DNA of 64,000 bases from the NCBI GenBank assembly GCA_965220425.1, contig OZ244830.1, positions 3,782,001-3,846,000 of the forward strand. The letters are read 5' to 3'. The DNA is from Azophilus sp965220425 (lineage in GTDB: Bacteria; Pseudomonadota; Gammaproteobacteria; Pseudomonadales; Azotimanducaceae). A model generated the notes under the pieces. That model saw only the letters and a list, made by a program, of their open reading frames with translations. It was not told the DNA's origin and ran no database searches. Position 1 is the first letter of the stretch; the number at the start of each line of letters is the position of its first letter. The position numbers and the translations under genes were made by a program. Positions 51,700 through 60,962 of this stretch are shown here, piece by piece.

Positions 51700-54234
51700 C
51701 TACATCGAGTAGGCGACTTTCCCATAAACCAGCGCGCCGTTGTGGCCGGCCGGCGAGTAGCGCGGATACTTGCGCCCGTTGCCGAAGTTTACGGCCTTGT
51801 CCGGATACTCGTTCAACACATTCTCGGCGCCCAGGGTAACGGCCAGTCCGCTTTCGAAGTTGTATTGAACCAGCAAATCCGCCAGGCCGTAGCCATCGAA
51901 CTCGGCCGCGCTGTGGTCGTCGTACCACTCGCCGAAGTAGCTGTAGCGCGCCACCAGATACCATTGATCGATACTGTGGGTCGCGGTCAGGTTGAAGCGC
52001 GTGTCCGGCGCCCCCCGCTCGAGGTTGTCGATGGTGTCGCCGCCGGCGATCGTCGACCCTTCGCGGAAGTTCCGCACCTTGGTGTTGGTGTGGTTGAACG
52101 ACAGCAGCAGGTCGGTGCTGCCGAGGCCGGATTCCCAGCCGTACGTGAGAACGGCATCGACGCCTTCGGTTCTGGTGTCGAAATCGTTGGTGAAGTAGCG
52201 CACCGACGTGAACTCCCGGGCTTCCGGGACGCCGGCGGTCACCAGTGCCTCTTTGATTTCGTCGGTGACGGCGAACAGGCCGGACAACGCGATCCGGTCG
52301 TCGACGTTGATGCGAAAGTAGTCCACGGTCAGGCTGAGTCCGTTGTCCAGGGCGAATACGGCGCCCAGCGACAGGTTCTCGCTGTCCTCCGGCTCGAGTT
52401 CCCGCCCGCCCAGCGCCATTGCAACGGGATGCGTGGCGCCGATGGTGCCCCGTTCCTCGAAAGCGTTCGTGGCCGCGTTGACCACGGTCGAGACATTGCG
52501 GGCGTTGGACTGCCCCGGTGTGGGTGCCCGGAAACCCGTCCCGAAGGAGCCGCGCAAGGCGAATGCGTCCGTAATGCGCAAGTGGGTCGCCAGCTTGTAA
52601 TTCGTGGTACTGCCGAAACCGTCGAAATCCTCCCAACGCACAGCCCCGCCGATCCGCCAGTTGTCGGTGGCGTTCACTTCGAGGTCCAGGTAGGCGGCGA
52701 TGTTGGCGCGGTCCCAGGTCCCGGACGATGCCGGGTTGAAGCCGCCGAAGCCGTTCGAGCCGGTACCGAAGCCGTACTGCTGATAGGGCCCGATCTCCCA
52801 GGATGCCTGCTCGCCCGTGGATATCTCGAACTCCTCCTCCCGCCATTCGAAACCGCCGGCGATGTTGAGGTCCGAAGCCATGCCGACATCGACTGGATAG
52901 GACAGGTCGATGTTGACGTTGGTCTCCCGCTGGGTGTATTCGCCGATATCGAAGTCCCGCTGCGAGCCCGGGCCGAGGGACGGATTCAGCGAGTTGTCGA
53001 GGAAACCGTCCATGTTGTTCTCGCCGATGCTGCCGGAGATGTCATAGAGCAACCCGTTGGCGAGGCCGCCCTGCACGCCGGCGACCACGGAGTAGTCGGT
53101 CATCTCCGCGCCGAAGGCCGGCGTGAACCCTTCCGGATAGAGTTCGACGAAAGAAAAGCAGTCCGCATCGGCGCTGACCGCATCGCGGAATGCGAGCAGG
53201 TTCCCGGCTGTGGAAGGCACGTCGTAGTTCGCCTGACAGCCGTCGCCGCCGACCAGAAAGATGTTGCTGCCGGTCTTGTAGACCCCGTTCCGGTTCATCG
53301 GGCTGCGGAAGAAGAACGCGGTTTCCACCTCGCGGCTTGCGTAGTTGCCGAACGCGTAGAGCGCATTCGATTCGTTCAGATCGATGCCGATGTTGACCGC
53401 GGCCTTGATGCTGTCGCTCACCTTGGGCGAGCCCCAGGGCTTGGCCGGATCCCCGACACCCGGAATGCCGATGGCGACAAGGGCGGTGGCGTCCCCGTGC
53501 TGCACGCTGCGGTCCGTCGGCGAAGACTCCCCGTACTCAAGGCTCAGGTTGACGAATCCGTTATCGGACAACGGCAGGCCGACATTGCCGGCGACCGTGG
53601 TCATGTCCTCGCCGGAATCCTTGGTATAGAAGCCGTGCTTCGCCTCGAAAGCGACGCCCTCCGCAGCATCCTTGAGCACGAAATTCAGGACGCCCGCAAT
53701 GGCATCGGAGCCGTACTGGGCGGCCGCGCCATCGCGTAGCACTTCCATGCGCTTGATGGCGACCGCGGGAATGGCGGAGATGTCCGGCCCCTGGGCGCCG
53801 TTCGAGGCGCCGTTGGAAATCCACTGGATGACCGAGCCCCGGTGCCGGCGCTTGTTGTTCATCAGCACCAGGGTATGGTCCGGCGCCAGCCCGCGCAGAT
53901 TGACCGGACGCAGCAGCGCGGCCAGATCGCGGGACGGGTTGTCGCTGACGTGGAACGACGGCACCAGCGCCCGGATCAGGTTGGTCATGTCGCTGCCGCC
54001 CTGATTCTCGAAGTCTTCGCTGCCGATGGTATCCACCGGAACCGATGAATCCTCGACGGAACGGGGCTGCGCGCGGGTACCGACCACCACCACTTCCTCG
54101 ATTTCCGTCTCCGTGGCGCCGGACGGCGATTCGGCGGCGCCGGCCGCAGGCGCCACAAGCAGTGCCAGCAGTGAGCCCGCGGCTTTCCAGTGAGCTTGAG
54201 CCAGACGATCGCAAGCTTTTGCAATAAAAGTCAT
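51700..54234 (-). CDS. TonB-dependent outer-membrane receptor
   Basis: 844 residues with signal peptide (LLALLVAPAAGAAES) and TonB box-like EEVVVVGTRAQPRS. The plug domain has PVDTIGSEDFENQGGSDMTN, LRGLAPDHTLVLMNNKRRHR and IKRMEVLRDGAAAQYGSDAI, AGVLNFVLK; the barrel has many aromatic beta strands and ends in VYGKVAYSM. The barrel contains typical RAPTPGQSN and GAENVLNEYPDK. The ligand is unknown; nothing in the neighbours points to iron specifically. The gene is monocistronic; its upstream region to 54560 holds no gene. Confidence 0.93.
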   Translation of the reverse strand: MTFIAKACDRLAQAHWKAAGSLLALLVAPAAGAAESPSGATETEIEEVVVVGTRAQPRSVEDSSVPVDTIGSEDFENQGGSDMTNLIRALVPSFHVSDNPSRDLAALLRPVNLRGLAPDHTLVLMNNKRRHRGSVIQWISNGASNGAQGPDISAIPAVAIKRMEVLRDGAAAQYGSDAIAGVLNFVLKDAAEGVAFEAKHGFYTKDSGEDMTTVAGNVGLPLSDNGFVNLSLEYGESSPTDRSVQHGDATALVAIGIPGVGDPAKPWGSPKVSDSIKAAVNIGIDLNESNALYAFGNYASREVETAFFFRSPMNRNGVYKTGSNIFLVGGDGCQANYDVPSTAGNLLAFRDAVSADADCFSFVELYPEGFTPAFGAEMTDYSVVAGVQGGLANGLLYDISGSIGENNMDGFLDNSLNPSLGPGSQRDFDIGEYTQRETNVNIDLSYPVDVGMASDLNIAGGFEWREEEFEISTGEQASWEIGPYQQYGFGTGSNGFGGFNPASSGTWDRANIAAYLDLEVNATDNWRIGGAVRWEDFDGFGSTTNYKLATHLRITDAFALRGSFGTGFRAPTPGQSNARNVSTVVNAATNAFEERGTIGATHPVAMALGGRELEPEDSENLSLGAVFALDNGLSLTVDYFRINVDDRIALSGLFAVTDEIKEALVTAGVPEAREFTSVRYFTNDFDTRTEGVDAVLTYGWESGLGSTDLLLSFNHTNTKVRNFREGSTIAGGDTIDNLERGAPDTRFNLTATHSIDQWYLVARYSYFGEWYDDHSAAEFDGYGLADLLVQYNFESGLAVTLGAENVLNEYPDKAVNFGNGRKYPRYSPAGHNGALVYGKVAYSM

Positions 54235-54560
54235 ATCGATTGTTTTCCCAATTAATCAGGTGATGGAGTCGCATTCCCGGCGACTGCGGGCGCAGATCTT
54301 TCGGCGAACGGAAGCTTTCTCCCATGATACGAAGCAGACGTAAATGCGGCCAGCCCTTTTGACCACGATTCGCCCGAAAGTTCCCGGACCAGGGAACGTC
54401 TCTTCGCCCGCATGCAGCCAGGGAACGATTTCGGCCGGGCCCGGCCTCAACACTCAGCCCGCTTATCGGGATCGATGCGGCAACGCGTGGCCTCGACTAC
54501 GGCGAACCCGGGGTCACCCGGGCGATGACGCATCCTGTCCTTTCATGAAACCACCTTTAA

Positions 54561-54847
54561 CCGGCATATCTCACCAAGGGCCGCGATGATCGCGCAGGAT
54601 TTTCTGGTCCACATGCGAGAGGCAAGCCCCTCGCACTCCCCGGCTGAGGGCTCCGTACGCGTGCTCGCGAGCTTAAAGCATAGCCCCGCCTATGGTGGAG
54701 CGAGCATGTGCGCGCACGCGGGCAAAAGACCAGCGAGGGCGCGGCCAGCGCAGTCTGTGCCGGGCAGAACCTCCAAAAAGCGAAGGTACCTGATTGAAAC
54801 GCAATGACATTCAGTGACTCAACAAGCGGCTTGGTGAGATATGCGGG
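54561..54847. repeat. Interspersed inverted-repeat element R2, copy c (287 bp)
   Basis: Near-identical to R2a but in opposite orientation, with ends CCGGCATATCTCACCAAG and CTTGGTGAGATATGCGGG. Flanks are TTTAA on the left and TTAACC on the right. It ends 30 bp before the acyl-CoA dehydrogenase stop. Confidence 0.88.
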
Positions 54848-54876
54848 TTAACCGGGTTTGGCCGATCATGGCTGGC

Positions 54877-56070
54877 TCAGACCGGATTCCGCGCGACGAG
54901 CTGGCGGGCGATGATGATGCGCTGCATCTCGTTGGTGCCCTCGCCGATGCACATCAAGGGCGCATCCCGATAGAGCCGTTCCACCGGGTACTCCTTGGAG
55001 TAGCCGTAACCGCCGTGGATGCGCATGGCTTCCGCCGCGTTTTCCATCGCGCTTTCCGAGGCGAAATACTTGGCCATCCCCGCCTCCATGTCGCAGCGTT
55101 CGCCGGCATCGTAGGCGCGGGCGGCATCCAGGGTGAGGAGTTCCGCGGCCCGCGTGCGGGTCGCCATCTCGCCGAGCTTGAGTTGGATGGCCTGGTGCTG
55201 ACAGATGGGCTTGCCGAAGGTCTCCCGGATCTGCGAGTAGGAGGTGGCTTCCTTGAGGGCCCGCCTGGCGATGCCCACGGAACGGGCGGCGACGTTGATG
55301 CGGCCCAGCTCCAGGCCGCCGACAGCCATGTAGAAGCCTTTTCCGGGCTCTCCGCCGACGAGGTGCCGCCTGGCATCCAGGGTGTAGCCGTCGAATATCA
55401 ACTCGGCGGAGTCGATGCCCTTGTAGCCCAGCTTCTCAAGCCGGCGCCCGGTCTTGAAGCCTGCATGGGGCTCGCCGGTGTCCGGGTCCACCTTGGGCGC
55501 GATGAACATCGACATCCCCTTGCGCGGCGGCGTGGCATCCGGGTCGGTCTTGACCAGGAGCGCCGCCGCGCCGCCCTCGATGCCGTTGCTGATCCAGGTC
55601 TTGGCGCCGTTGATCACGTAATCGTCACCGCGCGCATCAGCTCGGGTACGGATGCCCTGCAGGTCGGTGCCCGCATTGGGTTCCGTGAGCGCCAGGGCGC
55701 CGCGAATCTCGCCGGTGACGAAGCTGGGCAGCCAGTATTCCTTCTGAAAGTCCGTACCGAAGCGCTCGACGATGCGCGCCATCATCAGGTGGGAGTTGAA
55801 AATGCCGGAAAGCGACATCCATTCTTCGGAGATCAGGGCGACGATCTTCGCGTAGGTGCTCGCCGAGAGACCGAGCCCGCCGTGCTCCTCCGCGATCGTG
55901 GCGCCGAACAGGCCCAACTCCCGCATCTGATCGACCATGGCCTGGGGATAGATGTCGTCGTGCTCAAGCTCGGCGGCATAGGGTTTGACCTCCTTCTCGA
56001 CCCACCTGGCGATGGCGTCGAGAATGGCGCGTTCGTCCGTTTCGCTGCAGGTTCGTGCGGCTTCACTCAT
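54877..56070 (-). CDS. Acyl-CoA dehydrogenase
   Basis: 397 residues from ATG at 56070. ALTEPNAGTDLQGIRTRA and KTWISNGIEGGAAALLVKTD are FAD/substrate signatures; GRINVAARSVGIARRALKEA and FGKPICQHQAIQLKLGEMAT belong to the C-terminal helical domain. The catalytic Glu is in CIGEGTNEMQRIII. It oxidises an acyl-CoA to the 2-enoyl-CoA and passes electrons to ETF. The upstream MaoC-type hydratase, 30 bp away on the same strand, would act on that enoyl-CoA, so the pair probably forms a degradation step for a specific acyl-CoA. Confidence 0.93.
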   Translation of the reverse strand: MSEAARTCSETDERAILDAIARWVEKEVKPYAAELEHDDIYPQAMVDQMRELGLFGATIAEEHGGLGLSASTYAKIVALISEEWMSLSGIFNSHLMMARIVERFGTDFQKEYWLPSFVTGEIRGALALTEPNAGTDLQGIRTRADARGDDYVINGAKTWISNGIEGGAAALLVKTDPDATPPRKGMSMFIAPKVDPDTGEPHAGFKTGRRLEKLGYKGIDSAELIFDGYTLDARRHLVGGEPGKGFYMAVGGLELGRINVAARSVGIARRALKEATSYSQIRETFGKPICQHQAIQLKLGEMATRTRAAELLTLDAARAYDAGERCDMEAGMAKYFASESAMENAAEAMRIHGGYGYSKEYPVERLYRDAPLMCIGEGTNEMQRIIIARQLVARNPV

Positions 56071-56099
56071 GGTGCGATCCTCGTTCAAAGCTGACGCCG

Positions 56100-56621
56100 T
56101 CAGTAGTTCTCCACCCGGTCTTCCACGGCCCCGCCTTCTGCCGGAATCAGAACGTTGCGGAGGAAAGAGCAGACCTCTACGCCGTCCTGGTTCAGGCCGA
56201 TGGTCTTCACCGTGACGATGCCTTGACCGGGGCGGGATTTCGACTCCCGCTTGGCGATGACCTCGGACTCGCCGTAGAGCGTGTCTCCCACGAACACCGG
56301 AGCCGTGAACTTGACCTCGTCCATGCCGAGGTTGGCAATGGCTTTCTGGCTGATATCCGTGACGCTCATGCCGATCAGCAGCGAGAGCGTGTAGGTGCTT
56401 ACTACCAGATTGCGGCCGAACTCGGTCGCCTTCCCGAACTCCGCATCGAAGTGCAGTGGATGAGTGTTCAGCGTCAGCAGCGTGAACAGGTGATTGTCGT
56501 ATTCGGTTACGGTCTTGCCGGGGCGGTGCTCGTAGACATCCCCGACCCGGAAGTCGTCGAAGTAACGGCCAAACGTTTCCCGGTAGCGTTGCGGTCCGAC
56601 CTGTTTCATGGTCTTGGTCAC
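56100..56621 (-). CDS. MaoC-family acyl-CoA hydratase
   Basis: 173 residues from GTG at 56621, with GGAGG about 12 nt upstream; the ATG at 56609 is the alternative. FDDFRVGDVYEHRPGKTVTE, TLLTLNTHPLHFDAEFGKAT and FVGDTLYGESEVIAKRES are of the hotdog-fold MaoC type, with the catalytic Asp/His pair seen in NxHPLHFD (Asn replaces the frequent Asp, His kept). Close relatives include mesaconyl/itaconyl-CoA hydratases. It is transcribed just before the acyl-CoA dehydrogenase. Confidence 0.85.
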   Translation of the reverse strand: MTKTMKQVGPQRYRETFGRYFDDFRVGDVYEHRPGKTVTEYDNHLFTLLTLNTHPLHFDAEFGKATEFGRNLVVSTYTLSLLIGMSVTDISQKAIANLGMDEVKFTAPVFVGDTLYGESEVIAKRESKSRPGQGIVTVKTIGLNQDGVEVCSFLRNVLIPAEGGAVEDRVENY

Positions 56622-56649
56622 TGGCTGTCGATCCTCCTTGAAGCCTTGT

Positions 56650-56904
56650 TCATCCCAAACCCGGCGCTCGCTCTGTATCGTGCCGTTCGATTTCCAGGCC
56701 GTGTCGTGCAACTGTCCTGACATAAATAACAGGATCGCAGAACAGATCCGCATCGAACGACCTCCGGTGCCTCCATCGGGCCTGCAGGATCGTGCCGCCC
56801 CCCATACGCAAGGCCCCAGTGGGAAAAAAGCGGGCGCTCTGGGCCGAGAACCGTGCCACGGCATCGGCGATGGGGCGTGGAATGCCGGATTCTTCCAAGT
56901 TCAA
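56650..56904 (-). pseudogene. AbiEii-like nucleotidyltransferase, N-terminal fragment
   Basis: The frame IPRPIADAVARFSAQSARFF then ALRMGGGTILQARWRHRRSF and DADLF matches the GGT...HRxSxDxDLF core of AbiEii/DUF1814-type nucleotidyltransferase toxins. It begins at a TTG (56904) and ends at 56650 with only about 84 codons, so it is truncated. No AbiEi-like partner is seen. It is a remnant of a toxin or abortive-infection module near the intact Phd/VapC pair. The stretch 56905-57061 is non-coding. Confidence 0.55.
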
Positions 56905-57061
56905 TTCTCCATGGGGATCGGCGGCGGGCCAGCATGCACAGGACCCGCGGCCTCATTTTACCGTGCAAAAGCAGTTGTGCGCAGGTCGGCATTTTTGCGC
57001 CCTACAGGGGGCGGCTACATCTTCTATCCCCCTCCTGGTCTGTTTGTTTGATGATCTTCAA

Positions 57062-57083
57062 ATAGACCAGTATACTGGTCTAT
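57062..57083. promoter_or_regulatory. Operator palindrome of the Phd/VapC module
   Basis: TAGACCAGTATACTGGTCTA is a perfect 20-bp palindrome; one more matching base on each side makes 22. It lies 22 bp upstream of the antitoxin ATG, the position of an autoregulatory Phd/YefM operator. TATACT inside it may serve as a -10 element. Confidence 0.8.
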
Positions 57084-57105
57084 ACGGCCGATGAGGTGCT
57101 TTGTC

Positions 57106-57345
57106 ATGTTGAAAGAAATTGGTTCATACGAGGCGAAAACCAAGCTACCGGAGATACTCCGTCTCGTTGCGTCGGGCGAGTCCTTCACGATTACCAATCG
57201 CGGCAAGCCGGTTGCCGACATCGTGCCCAGTCGGACCGGGAGCCGCTCAAAAGCGCAGGTGGCCATTACAAACATTCTTGGAGCCAGGAAGTACCTGGTT
57301 TCGGATGAGGCGCTTTCCGACCTTAAGGAAGCTGGCCGCAAATGA
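57106..57345 (+). CDS. Phd/YefM-family type II antitoxin
   Basis: 79 residues from ATG at 57106 (GAGGTG upstream), chosen over the in-frame ATG at 57091. EIGSYEAKTKLPEILRLVAS and GESFTITNRGKPVADIVP are the complete Phd DNA-binding domain. The C-terminal 30 residues would wrap the toxin. It overlaps the PIN toxin gene by 4 bp (ATGA) and is probably autorepressed at the adjacent palindrome. Confidence 0.92.
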   Translation: MLKEIGSYEAKTKLPEILRLVASGESFTITNRGKPVADIVPSRTGSRSKAQVAITNILGARKYLVSDEALSDLKEAGRK

Positions 57346-57767
57346 CCGACTTTGTGCTGGACAACTCCGTGGCGATGCGCTGGCTTCTGGAGAGTGAAAG
57401 GCAATCTGATCAGGCTTATGCTGAAGCTGTATTGAAAAGTCTGGTGGATGCTGAAGCTCTGGTGCCGAATTTATGGCACCTTGAGGCCGCGAACGTGTTG
57501 TTGAGCGCCGAGCAGCGCGGCGAACTGGACACAGCAGACATTGAGCGATTTATTTCGCAATTGGAGCGCCTGCCGATCCAGGTTGACCCCTTAACCGCAC
57601 ACCAGGGATTCAGCCGAACGCTCAGCTTGTCGAGGGCCCATCGGTTGAGCAGCTACGATGCCGCCTATCTGGAGTTGGCTATTCGCGAAGGACTACCGCT
57701 CGCTACGCTGGACAGAAACCTGGTCAAGGCGGCCAAAAAAGCCGGTGTGGCTGTGTATCTTGGATAA
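57342..57767 (+). CDS. vapC: VapC-type PIN-domain ribonuclease toxin
   Basis: 141 residues from ATG at 57342. The PIN acidic residues are in place: Asp7 in VLDNSVAMRW, Glu in WHLEAANVLL, Asp in SSYDAAYLELA and Asp in LATLDRNLV. VapC toxins cleave specific tRNA or rRNA sites when the antitoxin is degraded. The pairing with a Phd-type rather than VapB-type antitoxin is common. Looks intact. The following 57768-58089 holds no gene. Confidence 0.92.
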   Translation: MTDFVLDNSVAMRWLLESERQSDQAYAEAVLKSLVDAEALVPNLWHLEAANVLLSAEQRGELDTADIERFISQLERLPIQVDPLTAHQGFSRTLSLSRAHRLSSYDAAYLELAIREGLPLATLDRNLVKAAKKAGVAVYLG

Positions 57768-58089
57768 GACATTTGCCGATGTACCGGTCACTCACCGATT
57801 TCCATGACGAAGATGAGGTGGCCCCATTTTTTTTGATAAAGCGTAGCAGCGCGCTCGGTCCGGCCCGCAGTTGCCTGCCACCGCCAACGCATGGGATTCC
57901 TCCCCGAGCACCGCCGCCGGCAGGCCGCCCGGTCTTGCTGGGCGCCAGCAAGGCTCGCGGCGATGCCGGCGGTCTCTTCGGGGGCTCGGCCGTGGCGCTG
58001 CACGGCGGCCCGCCCCGCGGATGTCGAGCCGTGAATACATTAGTCATAGTGACGTATCATTCAATCTAATCGGACCTGGCGGGCAGCCG

Positions 58090-59457
58090 ATGCCGCGAAC
58101 GCTTTTCGACAAGCTGTGGGACAGCCATTGCATCGCGACCGAGGAGAACGGCGAGTCCCTGCTGTACATCGACCGGGTCTGCCTGCACGAGCGCACCGGC
58201 GGCATCGCGTTACAGTCCCTCGAAGCACGCGACATCCCCGTACGACGTTCCGGGCAGGCGTTCTGCATGATGGACCACGTCCTGGATACCCGTCCCGGCC
58301 GGGGCGATCGCACGCCAATCCCTGGCGGCGAGGCATTCATCCTGCGCACGCGCGAGGGCGCTGCCGCCTTCGGCATCCGCACCTTCGATGTGGGCGACGA
58401 AGACCAGGGCATCAGCCACATCGTAAGCGCCGAGCAGGGCATCGCGCTCCCCGGCTTGAGCCTGGTCTGCCCCGACTCCCACACCTGTACCCTGGGGGCG
58501 CTCGGCGCCCTGGCGCTGGGTATCGGCACCAGCGAGGCGGAACACGTCCTGGCCACATCCACCCTGTGGTTGGCCAAACCGGCCAGCGTACGGGTCGTAA
58601 TCGATGGGGAGCTCGGTCCGGACGCGAACGCCAAGGATCTGGCGCTCTACATCATCGCCATGCATGGCGCCGGCGGAGCGGCAGGCGCCGCGGTCGAATT
58701 CAGCGGCGCCGCGGTGACGGCCCTGGACATCGAAGCGCGCATGACGTTGTGCAACATGGCCGTTGAATTTGCGGCGGTGACGGCGCTGATCGCCCCCGAT
58801 GAGAAAGTGTTTTCCCATGTCGCAGGTCGGGCCTACGCACCAACCGAACGGCCGCTGGCCGAATGGCAGGGGTTGAAAACGGACTCGGCAGCGCGTTTCG
58901 ACAAGAGCATTCGCATCGACGCATCCCGCGTCGATGCCCGCGTCACCTGGGGCACTTCCCCCGGGCACGGCGTAAACGTCACCGGCCGCATACCGGCTCC
59001 ACGGGATGGCAATGCCGAGCGCGCGCTCGACTACATCGGCCTGGCCCCCGGCACCGCCATGACCGAGGTCGCCATCGATGCCGCCTTCATCGGCTCTTGC
59101 ACCAACGCCCGGCTTTCCGACCTGCGCAGCGCCGCCGCGGTACTCGAGAACAGGCGCGTCGCGCCCGGCGTTACGGCCATCTGCGTGCCGGCCTCCACCC
59201 CCGTCAAGCGGGCGGCAGAAGCCGAAGGTCTCGACCGCATATTCCGCGCGGCCGGATTCGAATGGCGCGAGTCCGGGTGTTCTCTCTGCTTCCATGCGGG
59301 CGGTGAGGGCTTCGCGCCCGGCAAGCGCGTCATCACCACCACCAATCGCAATTTCGAAGGCCGTCAGGGTCCGGGCGTACGGTCGCACCTCGCGAGTCCC
59401 GCCGTGGTCGCCGCTTCCGCGGTGCGCGGCCGCATCGGCACACCGGGCATGCTCTGA
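58090..59457 (+). CDS. leuC: 3-isopropylmalate dehydratase large subunit
   Basis: 455 residues from ATG at 58090 (PRTLFDKLWDSHCIATEENG). Aconitase-family Fe-S ligands are present in IGSCTNARLSDLRSAAAVL and SGCSLCFH; the usual GCSMCLG is GCSLCFH here. PDSHTCTLGALGALALGIGT is the substrate-side signature. It isomerises 2- to 3-isopropylmalate in leucine synthesis, with LeuD. Divergent features (SGCSLCFHAGGE, longer linker) leave room for a related hydro-lyase such as a citraconate or homoaconitate enzyme. leuD follows after 2 bp. Confidence 0.88.
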   Translation: MPRTLFDKLWDSHCIATEENGESLLYIDRVCLHERTGGIALQSLEARDIPVRRSGQAFCMMDHVLDTRPGRGDRTPIPGGEAFILRTREGAAAFGIRTFDVGDEDQGISHIVSAEQGIALPGLSLVCPDSHTCTLGALGALALGIGTSEAEHVLATSTLWLAKPASVRVVIDGELGPDANAKDLALYIIAMHGAGGAAGAAVEFSGAAVTALDIEARMTLCNMAVEFAAVTALIAPDEKVFSHVAGRAYAPTERPLAEWQGLKTDSAARFDKSIRIDASRVDARVTWGTSPGHGVNVTGRIPAPRDGNAERALDYIGLAPGTAMTEVAIDAAFIGSCTNARLSDLRSAAAVLENRRVAPGVTAICVPASTPVKRAAEAEGLDRIFRAAGFEWRESGCSLCFHAGGEGFAPGKRVITTTNRNFEGRQGPGVRSHLASPAVVAASAVRGRIGTPGML

Positions 59458-59459
59458 AC

Positions 59460-60107
59460 ATGGCGCCGTTCATCCGACACCTGGGCGTTGCCGCGCCCCT
59501 GCTGCAGGCCAATATCGACACGGACGCCATCATCCCCTCCCGGGAAATGCGCCACGTCTCCAGGACGGGGCTGTCCGAAGGACTGTTCGCAAACTGGCGC
59601 TACGCCGATGTGGCCGCCCGGCGGCCGAACCCGGAATTCATTCTCAATCGGGATGCCTACGCCGATGCCACCATTCTGCTGTGCGGCGCCAATTTCGGCT
59701 GCGGTTCGTCGCGGGAGTTTGCCGTCTGGGCACTGGTCGAGTACGGCGTCCGCGTCATCGTGGCGCCGAGCTTCGGTGCGATCTTCAAGAAGAACTGTAT
59801 TGCCAACGGCCTGTTGCCAGCCGTCGTGCCGGATACGGACGTGCGCGCGCTGGCCCGGTGGGTGGAGGACGATCCGCCGTCGCGGCTGCTGGCCGTCGAT
59901 CTTGTCACCTCATCCATCGACACCGATCTGGGCAACACCCCCTTTGCCATCGGCGAAGCCGACAAAGCACGCCTGCTCAGGGGCCTCGATCCCATTTCCT
60001 ATACCCTGACCCGGGCCGATGCGATCGGCGCATTCGAGAAAGAGCGCTTCAAGGCTCATCCCTGGGCCGCGCTTCCGATAGCTGCGAATAAATCCGAAAG
60101 GGCATAA
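59460..60107 (+). CDS. leuD: 3-isopropylmalate dehydratase small subunit
   Basis: 215 residues. ANIDTDAIIPSREMRHVSRT, ILLCGANFGCGSSREFAVWA and VIVAPSFGAIFKKNCIANGL are the swivel-domain motifs. It pairs with LeuC. ATG at 59460 is two bases past the leuC stop. No leuA or leuB is in the window. Confidence 0.92.
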   Translation: MAPFIRHLGVAAPLLQANIDTDAIIPSREMRHVSRTGLSEGLFANWRYADVAARRPNPEFILNRDAYADATILLCGANFGCGSSREFAVWALVEYGVRVIVAPSFGAIFKKNCIANGLLPAVVPDTDVRALARWVEDDPPSRLLAVDLVTSSIDTDLGNTPFAIGEADKARLLRGLDPISYTLTRADAIGAFEKERFKAHPWAALPIAANKSERA

Positions 60108-60300
60108 TCGGCAAATCTCACGCAACCGCTGCTGCGAACACCTATTTGGAGCTGCCGAGCTACCCCCGTGCGGTGGGCGTTATGGCACCCTCCCCGGCTA
60201 CACTTCCCGAAGCCCGATCCCGCGATTGCTCGCGCTTGCCACTCCTTGGATACCCCACCGCCCCGTATAACCAACAACTCGCCGCACGGGCCGCAGGGGG

Positions 60301-60912
60301 GTGCAGGCGTACTCGACAGTACATGAAGCAACCCGCGATCATTTCCGGCCGATGGGGGTCATCGCGAACAATCCCCACCATCTGCCGGGCGCAATCGACT
60401 CCGATTCTGCGGACAAGGGCGCGCGCTTTATGCAGCTTTGCGACGCCTTCGACATTCCGATTCTCAGCCTGATGGACTGTCCCGGTGTGATGGTCGGCCC
60501 CGACGTGGAGCGGACGGGTCTGGTCAGGCACAGCGCCCGCATGTTCAATACGGGCGCCAACCTGACCACGCCACTGTTCGGCGTCGTCATTCGCAAAGGC
60601 TATGGTTTGGGCGTGCCGGCAATGTGCGGTGGAAACTCGCTGTTCGGATTCTTCATGGTCGCGTGGCCGACCGCGGAATTCGTCGCCATGAACATCGAAG
60701 GTAGCGTCAAGCTGGGCTATCGCAAAGAGTTGATGGCCATTGCGGACCTGGAGGAGCGCCAGAAGTTTTTTGATGAGAAGGTCGAGCGCGCCTACAACGA
60801 CGCCAAAGCCGTAAATGGGGCGATGGGCGTGTGCGGTGCGAGACTGACCCGCGTCTTCACCCGAGTTTACCAACGAAAAAATAAACTGTTGTATCTCAAC
60901 AAGTCAGGTTGA
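60301..60912 (+). pseudogene. Acyl-CoA carboxylase carboxyltransferase, internal fragment
   Basis: Carboxyltransferase sequence begins near 60335 (RPMGVIANNPHHLPGAIDSD) and runs through RFMQLCDAFDIPILSLMDCP, GVMVGPDVERTGLVRHSARM and KGYGLGVPAMCGGNSLFGFF to LEERQKFFDEKVERAYNDAK. It then departs into an unrelated tail. Both the N-terminal half and the true C-terminus are missing, so it represents the second crotonase-like half only. The 60108-60300 stretch before it is non-coding. Confidence 0.78.
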
Positions 60913-60962
60913 CCGAATCGCGCGTATGGCACTACATTCGTGCCCCGTTCGATGGTTTTCCC

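Noticed and set aside
51697..53739. 680-codon forward frame opposite the TonB receptor
   Set aside because: Antisense of the receptor's beta strands; the receptor is unambiguous.
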